From positions 1 through 10,881 of the forward strand of contig JABHGH010000146.1 of assembly GCA_018672145.1 (NCBI GenBank): a stretch of DNA of 10,881 nucleotides, written 5' to 3'. The notes below the pieces were generated by a model, which saw nothing but the letters and a program-made list of their open reading frames with translations, did not search any database and was not told the DNA's origin. The stretch's first letter is position 1. Every line of letters begins with the position of its first letter. This document shows, one piece after another, positions 7,139-10,881 of this stretch. The position numbers were made by a program, and so were the translations under genes. The DNA comes from Flavobacteriaceae bacterium (GTDB lineage Bacteria > Bacteroidota > Bacteroidia > Flavobacteriales > Flavobacteriaceae).

Positions 7139-8071
7139 ATGCATGTTCTCCATCTTGACAGCAACCACGATCTTCTTGCCAAAGGGCTTCAAAGTCTAGG
7201 CTGCGTCAATGACTTTGATTTTGAGAGTTCCCAAAAAGCGATCCAAAAAAAACTGAGTGATTACGATGGTATTGTTATTCGTAGTCGCTTTCCCATAGGC
7301 AGAGAGTTCCTCGATGCGGGCAAGCACCTCCAGTTTATTGCTAGAGTAGGGTCAGGTTTAGAGAATATCGACATCCGATATGCTGAATCGTTGGGAATCA
7401 AAATTATATCTTCTCCCGAAGGCAATGCCAATGCAGTCGGCAACCACGCACTAGCGATGCTGTTGGGACTACTAAACAACCTTCCAAAAGGCGCTCAAGA
7501 TATCGCCAATGGAAATTGGGAACGAGAAGCTAACCGAGGAGAAGAACTCGATGGAAAAACAATTGGACTCATTGGCTATGGTCATACTGGCAGTCATTTT
7601 GCCCAAAAACTTCAGGGGTTTGACGTCAAGGTTTTGTGTCATGATATCCTGCCCAACAAAGGGAATGAAAAGGCAACTCAAGTTTCCTTAGCGACCTTAC
7701 AAACTCAAGCTGACATTGTGAGTTTGCATCTTCCTCAGACGCCAGAAACCGAGGCATACGTCAATGTTGATTTTATCAATAGTATGGCTAAACCATTTTG
7801 GCTTGTCAACACATCACGAGGAAACCAAGTTGTCATTGGCGATTTGTTGGAAGCCATTAAAAACAAAACGATTAAAGGAGCTTGTTTGGATGTGCTTCCC
7901 TTTGAAAAATCATCCTTTGAACAACTCGACGATAACGTCCAACTTCAACAACTCATCAAAAACCCCAAAATCTTGCTCAGCCCTCACGTAGCTGGATGGA
8001 CACATCAAAGTAAAGAACGACTTGCTCAAGTCATTGTCGATAAGATCAAAGTAGCTTTTTTTAGATCTTAA
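7139..8071 (+). CDS. D-2-hydroxyacid dehydrogenase (NAD-dependent, SerA-like)
   Basis: A cytosolic oxidoreductase of the D-isomer-specific 2-hydroxyacid dehydrogenase family. The Rossmann motif is GYGHTGS (146-152), followed by Asp169 at the end of the second strand, which points to NAD rather than NADP. Catalytic residues are in place: Arg227 in NTSRGN, Glu256 in DVLPFEKSSFE, and His283 in SPHVAGWT. The RVGSGLENID (69-78) and PEGNANAVGNHALAM segments are typical. At 310 residues it lacks the C-terminal ACT domain of long phosphoglycerate dehydrogenases, so the natural substrate (3-phosphoglycerate or another 2-hydroxyacid) cannot be named. The ATG at 7139 lies 12 nt after mgtE, so it is likely the last gene of that run. 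A nearby ATG at 7143 is out of frame. Confidence 0.9.
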   Translation: MHVLHLDSNHDLLAKGLQSLGCVNDFDFESSQKAIQKKLSDYDGIVIRSRFPIGREFLDAGKHLQFIARVGSGLENIDIRYAESLGIKIISSPEGNANAVGNHALAMLLGLLNNLPKGAQDIANGNWEREANRGEELDGKTIGLIGYGHTGSHFAQKLQGFDVKVLCHDILPNKGNEKATQVSLATLQTQADIVSLHLPQTPETEAYVNVDFINSMAKPFWLVNTSRGNQVVIGDLLEAIKNKTIKGACLDVLPFEKSSFEQLDDNVQLQQLIKNPKILLSPHVAGWTHQSKERLAQVIVDKIKVAFFRS

Positions 8072-8085
8072 ATACTGCTTTAAGA
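8066..8085 (+). repeat. Small inverted repeat over the stop codon
   Basis: TCTTAAA (8066-8072) is the exact reverse complement of TTTAAGA (8079-8085), with a 6-nt loop. The left arm includes the TAA stop of the hydroxyacid dehydrogenase gene. It is AT-rich and weak, and is followed directly by a stronger hairpin. Confidence 0.4.
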
Positions 8086-8090
8086 CGTTC

Positions 8091-8114
8091 GGGAAGTGGT
8101 GACACACACTTCCC
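8091..8114 (+). terminator. Hairpin after the hydroxyacid dehydrogenase gene, possible terminator
   Basis: GGGAAGTG (8091-8098) pairs exactly with CACTTCCC (8107-8114) around an 8-nt loop, 20 nt after the stop codon. The downstream sequence is TATATTATTATAC rather than a clean T run, so termination would be weak by the classical model. It may instead protect the mRNA 3' end. Confidence 0.4.
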
Positions 8115-8180
8115 TATATTATTATACGATAGACTCCATAAAGCAAGACGTATTTATCTCATTAAAAATAAGGGTGTACG

Positions 8181-8208
8181 AAAATAGATAGGTTAACGAC
8201 TATTTTTT
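8181..8208 (+). terminator. AT-rich hairpin with T tract, possible terminator
   Basis: AAAATAG (8181-8187) pairs with CTATTTT (8200-8206), leaving a 12-nt loop. A T-rich stretch (TATTTTTTATTATTT) begins within the right arm. The stem is weak, with only one G-C pair. The spacer 8072-8279 otherwise holds no gene-like open frame and ends with the promoter of the next gene. Confidence 0.25.
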
Positions 8209-8229
8209 ATTATTTAAAGAAATGGAACG

Positions 8230-8262
8230 TTTAACAATTCATTTACATGTAGTCTAAATTTG
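8230..8262 (+). promoter_or_regulatory. Promoter of the arsenate reductase gene
   Basis: TAAATTTG (8255-8262) matches the TAnnTTTG -7 element. TTTA (8230-8233) lies 21 nt upstream as a one-mismatch version of the TTTG -33 element. The transcription start would fall near 8267-8272, about 10 nt before the ATG. No palindromic ArsR-type operator is visible around it. Confidence 0.5.
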
Positions 8263-8279
8263 TCCACTATTTTTGAGGC

Positions 8280-8702
8280 ATGAAAAACATCTTAATCCTT
8301 TGTACAGGCAACTCTTGCCGGAGTCAAATTGCACATGGTTATTTTTCCCACTATGGCGGTGACCAATTGGAGGTCTATTCGGCCGGGATCGAGACCCATG
8401 GGGTGAATCCGCGTGCGATAGCAACCATGGCCGCAGACGGAATTGATTTGTCGAAGCACACGTCCAATAAGATCGAAGACTATCTGCACATTCCTTTCGA
8501 TTACATCTTGACGGTATGCGACCACGCACAAGAAAACTGTCCCTATATCCCGAGTAATACCGCTGTGCGCGTGCATCGTGATTTTTCAGATCCTTCCAAG
8601 TTGGTTTCTGATCAGGAAAGTGAAATCGAAGCGGCGTTTGTCGCTACCCGCGAAGAAATCAAAACCTTTACCAAAGCATTTCTAGCCGAGCATCTTTCGT
8701 AG
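8280..8702 (+). CDS. arsC: Arsenate reductase, thioredoxin-coupled (LMW-PTP fold)
   Basis: A cytosolic enzyme of the low-molecular-weight phosphotyrosine phosphatase fold that reduces arsenate to arsenite through a cysteine relay regenerated by thioredoxin. The N-terminal P-loop CTGNSCRS (residues 8-15) supplies the nucleophile Cys8. Cys80 and Cys87 in VCDHAQENC form the relay pair, and Asp104 in FSDP matches the general acid. The C-x7-C spacing follows the S. aureus/B. subtilis ArsC type, which separates it from simple tyrosine phosphatases lacking the relay cysteines. The 140-residue length is typical. It appears monocistronic, with its own promoter. No arsR, arsB or acr3 gene is nearby, so a housekeeping or orphan role is possible. 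Its stop lies 8 nt from the stop of the convergent aspartate kinase gene. Confidence 0.88.
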   Translation: MKNILILCTGNSCRSQIAHGYFSHYGGDQLEVYSAGIETHGVNPRAIATMAADGIDLSKHTSNKIEDYLHIPFDYILTVCDHAQENCPYIPSNTAVRVHRDFSDPSKLVSDQESEIEAAFVATREEIKTFTKAFLAEHLS

Positions 8703-8710
8703 GAAAGGCA

Positions 8711-9961
8711 CTAGTGCATGACGAGTTGTAGAGTTTGCTGGGTGCGTTGCTCCAGCAAGAGTTCGTGCTTTCGGAATAAAAAATCGGCACTATCGGCTTC
8801 AAAATGGCGAATGGTATAAAGCGATACCTTTGGTTTATAATCGACTTGAAACCGCCCGCGCAGTTCATGTAAAAATTCGTTCATTTTATTGAACTTGTCA
8901 TAGACACAAACCGAAAAGCTAATGGCAGAGTTTTGAATCAAATCTACTTTCATTTTGTGTTTATCGAGTAAGGAGAAGATATCACTGATGTTTTTTTCGA
9001 TAATAAACGAAAAGTCAAGGGAAGATAATCGAATGAGTGCGAGGTCTTTTTTGACAATAAAACAAGGGATTTCTGGGTCAATGGGAACGCCTTTACTGAC
9101 TTTTGTGCCTGCATCTTTAGGGTTGATAAAAGACTTGACATAAAGGGGGATTTCTTTTCGCTGAAGAGGTTGCATCGTTTTGGGGTGTATAACAGAAGCT
9201 CCATAAAAGGCCAACTCAATGGCTTCTTGGTAGGAAATGTGGTTTAACAATTTGGTGGTCGAAAAATATCTTGGGTCAGCGTTAAGGACACCTGGCACAT
9301 CTTTCCAAATGGTCACCGAATTTCCGTTGAGGCAATAGGCAAAAATGGCTGCGCTATAATCCGAACCTTCCCGTCCGAGTGTGGTTGTGAAATTATTGTC
9401 GTCACTCCCAATAAAACCTTGTGTGATATAGAGTTTGTTGGGGGCAACTTGTTTTTGAATCGCATTTTCGGTGCGCTCCCAGTCCACATTGGCATCACGA
9501 TAGCTAGCGTCGGTTTGAATGCAGTTTCTTGCGTCGAGCCAGTTGGCCTCAATGCCTTGGGTGTTGAGGTAGTGTGTGATGATGGTGGTGGACACCAGTT
9601 CACCAGTGCTCACCACTTGGTCATAGACAAAGGAGTAATGCGGAGATTTATTGTTTTTCAAAAACATATCAAGTCTGTCAAAGCGAGCTTTGACATCAGC
9701 ATAAACAGGATGATTTTGATTGTCAAAAATGCCATTCATAATCTGTAAATGCTTGTCAATGATATCATTGAGCTGTGCGTCGAGTTGCTCGGGTTGCTCA
9801 AAATAGACTTGAATGAGTTTTTCGAGTGCGTTTGTGGTTTTTCCCATAGCAGAAACCACGATAAGGGTATTTTGATGTCCGGTTTGTTGGAGAACTCGGA
9901 ACATATTTTGAATGCCCTGAGCGTCTTTTACGGAAGCTCCGCCAAATTTAAATATTCGCAT
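8711..9961 (-). CDS. lysC: Aspartate kinase, monofunctional
   Basis: Phosphorylates L-aspartate to aspartyl-4-phosphate, the entry step to lysine, diaminopimelate, methionine and threonine. Motifs in its 416 residues are KFGGASV (5-11, with Ala where most aspartokinases have Thr), VVSAMGKTTN (35-44), VVSTGELVST (116-125), GREGSDYSAA (196-205), WKDVPGVLNADPR (219-231) and the ASVIHPKTM segment (255-263). A C-terminal ACT regulatory region follows at about 305-395, and no homoserine dehydrogenase domain is attached. The open frame extends upstream to 10096, but the conserved N-terminus begins at the ATG at 9961. That start overlaps the end of the acetyltransferase gene by 14 nt, so translation is probably coupled. 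Which allosteric effector it senses cannot be read here. Confidence 0.95.
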   Translation of the reverse strand: MRIFKFGGASVKDAQGIQNMFRVLQQTGHQNTLIVVSAMGKTTNALEKLIQVYFEQPEQLDAQLNDIIDKHLQIMNGIFDNQNHPVYADVKARFDRLDMFLKNNKSPHYSFVYDQVVSTGELVSTTIITHYLNTQGIEANWLDARNCIQTDASYRDANVDWERTENAIQKQVAPNKLYITQGFIGSDDNNFTTTLGREGSDYSAAIFAYCLNGNSVTIWKDVPGVLNADPRYFSTTKLLNHISYQEAIELAFYGASVIHPKTMQPLQRKEIPLYVKSFINPKDAGTKVSKGVPIDPEIPCFIVKKDLALIRLSSLDFSFIIEKNISDIFSLLDKHKMKVDLIQNSAISFSVCVYDKFNKMNEFLHELRGRFQVDYKPKVSLYTIRHFEADSADFLFRKHELLLEQRTQQTLQLVMH

Positions 9962-10448
9962 CTGGATGGTTATTGATGAATTGAGATATCGCTTTTTCGT
10001 CCATTTGAGCGGTTCGCCAGTCGGACAGGACGTTGGCGCCGGTTTGCTCATAAAAATCAATTGCGGGCTGATTCCAGTCAAGCACAGCCCACTCAATACG
10101 TCGCACTTTCATGGCGGCTGCATGATGGATAAATTTTTTGTAGAGCGCAAAACCAATCCCTTTTCCACGTTGTTTTTCTTGTACAATAAGGTCTTCAAGG
10201 TGCATGGTTTTTCCTTTCCAAGTGGAGTATCGAGGATAGCCAAAGGCCATGCCAACTACATCGTTATTGTGTGTTGCGACAAAACAAACGAAGGCGGGTT
10301 GGTCTCCAAATCCGTCTCGGATCAAATCGGCAGTGGTAACAACCACAGCATGTGGTTCACGCTCAAAAGCAGCGAGCTCCTTAATGAGTTGCAGAATGTT
10401 TGCCGCATCACTAGAAGTAGCTCTGCGTATAAGCACCTTGTTTGTCAT
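9948..10448 (-). CDS. GNAT family N-acetyltransferase, SSAT-like
   Basis: A 166-residue acetyl-CoA-dependent acetyltransferase of the GNAT fold. The N-terminal strand VLIRRATSSDAANILQLIKEL (residues 5-25) is classic. The acetyl-CoA pyrophosphate loop is QRGKGIG (93-99), and WNQPAIDFYEQTGA (125-138) is the C-terminal motif with the usual Tyr133. The segment YSTWKGKTMHLEDLIV (74-89) closely resembles the equivalent part of spermidine/spermine N1-acetyltransferases, so a polyamine or other small amine is a plausible substrate; this is inference. The open frame continues upstream to 10877, but that part is antisense to mfd. The ATG at 10448 fits the domain boundary. It sits unusually close to the promoter box, and the gene precedes lysC in a two-gene unit. 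Confidence 0.9.
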   Translation of the reverse strand: MTNKVLIRRATSSDAANILQLIKELAAFEREPHAVVVTTADLIRDGFGDQPAFVCFVATHNNDVVGMAFGYPRYSTWKGKTMHLEDLIVQEKQRGKGIGFALYKKFIHHAAAMKVRRIEWAVLDWNQPAIDFYEQTGANVLSDWRTAQMDEKAISQFINNHPDANI

Positions 10449-10453
10449 CAGAA

Positions 10454-10486
10454 CAAAGGTAACAATAAGCTGAAAAGGGACATCAA
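10454..10486 (-). promoter_or_regulatory. Promoter of the acetyltransferase-lysC pair
   Basis: On the minus strand TACCTTTG (10454-10461) is an exact TAnnTTTG match and the same 8-mer as at the tRNA-Leu promoter. TTG (10484-10486) lies 22 nt upstream. The start site predicted about 5-9 nt downstream falls at or just inside the chosen ATG at 10448. Confidence 0.55.
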
Positions 10487-10509
10487 TGACAGGGGTAAAC
10501 TTTTTGGGA

Positions 10510-10545
10510 TTTGTGCTAAAAGCGAAAAGAGAGTTTGTATTTTTG
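10510..10545 (+). promoter_or_regulatory. Probable promoter of mfd
   Basis: TATTTTTG (10538-10545) fits TAnnTTTG. TTTG (10510-10513) lies 24 nt upstream, slightly long for the -33 spacing. Transcription would start near 10550, about 10 nt before the proposed TTG start. It is divergent from the acetyltransferase promoter within the same 110-nt spacer. Confidence 0.45.
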
Positions 10546-10558
10546 AAAAAAAACTGGA

Positions 10559-10881
10559 TTGAATCCATTTGGTTCGGGGAGTGCGCTAGGCAGTGCACAA
10601 GCCCAACAGCTTTTCCATCACCTTCAAGCGGACGAAAATGTAAGTGTTTCGGGTCTCGCGGGGTCTTCTTATGCCTTCTTGGTTGCGTCGCTTTTCGAAA
10701 ACAGCACCCAAAATATGTTTTGGATTTTGGAAGACAAAGAAGAAGCGGCCTATATGCACAACGACTTAGAGCGTTTATTGCCCAAACACCATGTATTATT
10801 CTACCCTGCCAGCTACCGTCGTCCGTATGAGATTTCGCGCGTCGATAATGCCAATGTGATGATGCGCGCCGAGGCACTCAA
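10559..10881 (+). CDS. mfd: Transcription-repair coupling factor Mfd, N-terminal fragment
   Basis: Mfd is the large ATP-dependent translocase that removes stalled RNA polymerase at DNA lesions and recruits UvrA. The first 107 codons are visible before the window ends. They show SVSGLAGSSYAFLVASLF (the nucleotide-loop-like GLAGSS of the UvrB-homology domain), the FWILEDKEEAAYMHNDLERL segment, and VLFYPASYRRPYEI followed by VDNANVMMRAEAL, matching the flavobacterial Mfd N-terminus as I recall it. An in-frame TGA lies at 10544-10546. No in-frame ATG occurs until residue 58, which is inside the conserved domain, so the TTG at 10559 is the likely start. The UvrA-binding, RNA polymerase-interacting and helicase domains lie outside the window. 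Confidence 0.88.
   Translation, partial: MNPFGSGSALGSAQAQQLFHHLQADENVSVSGLAGSSYAFLVASLFENSTQNMFWILEDKEEAAYMHNDLERLLPKHHVLFYPASYRRPYEISRVDNANVMMRAEAL

Noticed and set aside
8735..8758. Hairpin TTGCTGG / CCAGCAA near the lysC 3' end as terminator for arsC
   Set aside because: The stem lies inside the aspartate kinase coding sequence, has a 10-nt loop and no following T tract. It probably arises by chance.
9962..10096. Upstream extension of the aspartate kinase frame by 45 residues
   Set aside because: The extra residues overlap the acetyltransferase gene in another frame, and the conserved family N-terminus (MRIFKFGGAS) begins at 9961.
9966..10562. 198-codon plus-strand open frame over the acetyltransferase gene
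   Set aside because: It is the reverse-complement shadow of a clearly conserved gene. Its translation shows no recognisable motif and it lacks a promoter-like box.
10449..10877. Upstream extension of the acetyltransferase frame to a 309-residue protein
   Set aside because: The added N-terminal part is antisense to mfd, has no domain-like pattern and crosses the promoter. The GNAT fold begins at the ATG at 10448.

Overview
The window looks like a housekeeping stretch of a Bacteroidota chromosome, most likely Flavobacteriia/Flavobacteriales. The clues are: repeated TAnnTTTG -7 promoter elements (the Bacteroidota sigma-A type) in place of TATAAT boxes; A/T-rich leaders without Shine-Dalgarno motifs; proteins whose wording matches flavobacterial homologues as I remember them (Prs, CTC-type L25, RibF, the DUF4286 protein, aspartokinase starting with KFGGAS, Mfd N-terminus); and the gene order prs-rplY-pth-ribF-serS-DUF4286-rsmA-mgtE-hydroxyacid dehydrogenase. 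Base composition appears moderate by eye. No mobile element, CRISPR array, phage gene or defence gene is visible.

Layout. Positions 1-45 hold the 5' part of a tRNA-Leu(CAA) on the minus strand, cut by the window edge. Its promoter is divergent from that of prs. A rightward series follows: prs and rplY (PRPP synthesis, ribosomal protein L25), a clear hairpin-plus-T terminator, then pth and ribF (peptidyl-tRNA recycling, FMN/FAD synthesis). serS has its own promoter-like element just after ribF and leads a tight run: serS, a DUF4286 gene, rsmA (TTG start, 4-nt overlap), mgtE (20-nt overlap) and a D-2-hydroxyacid dehydrogenase gene. A 208-nt AT-rich spacer with three small hairpins separates this run from a monocistronic thioredoxin-type arsenate reductase gene.

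The arsenate reductase gene converges, with only 8 nt between stop codons, on a leftward pair: an SSAT-like GNAT acetyltransferase followed by a monofunctional aspartate kinase (14-nt overlap). Divergent from this pair, with a TTG start, is the beginning of mfd (transcription-repair coupling factor), which runs off the right edge.

Functionally the rightward block is dominated by translation: tRNA charging, 16S rRNA dimethylation, L25, Pth and a leucine tRNA. It also contains nucleotide and flavin cofactor supply and a Mg2+ channel, and Mg2+ supports ribosome function. I did not find a convincing undescribed system. The points most worth a second look concern expression: a possibly leaderless acetyltransferase mRNA, two TTG starts, a terminator placed 18 nt before pth, the hairpin-rich spacer before the arsenate reductase gene, and an mgtE with no room for its own Mg2+-sensing leader.
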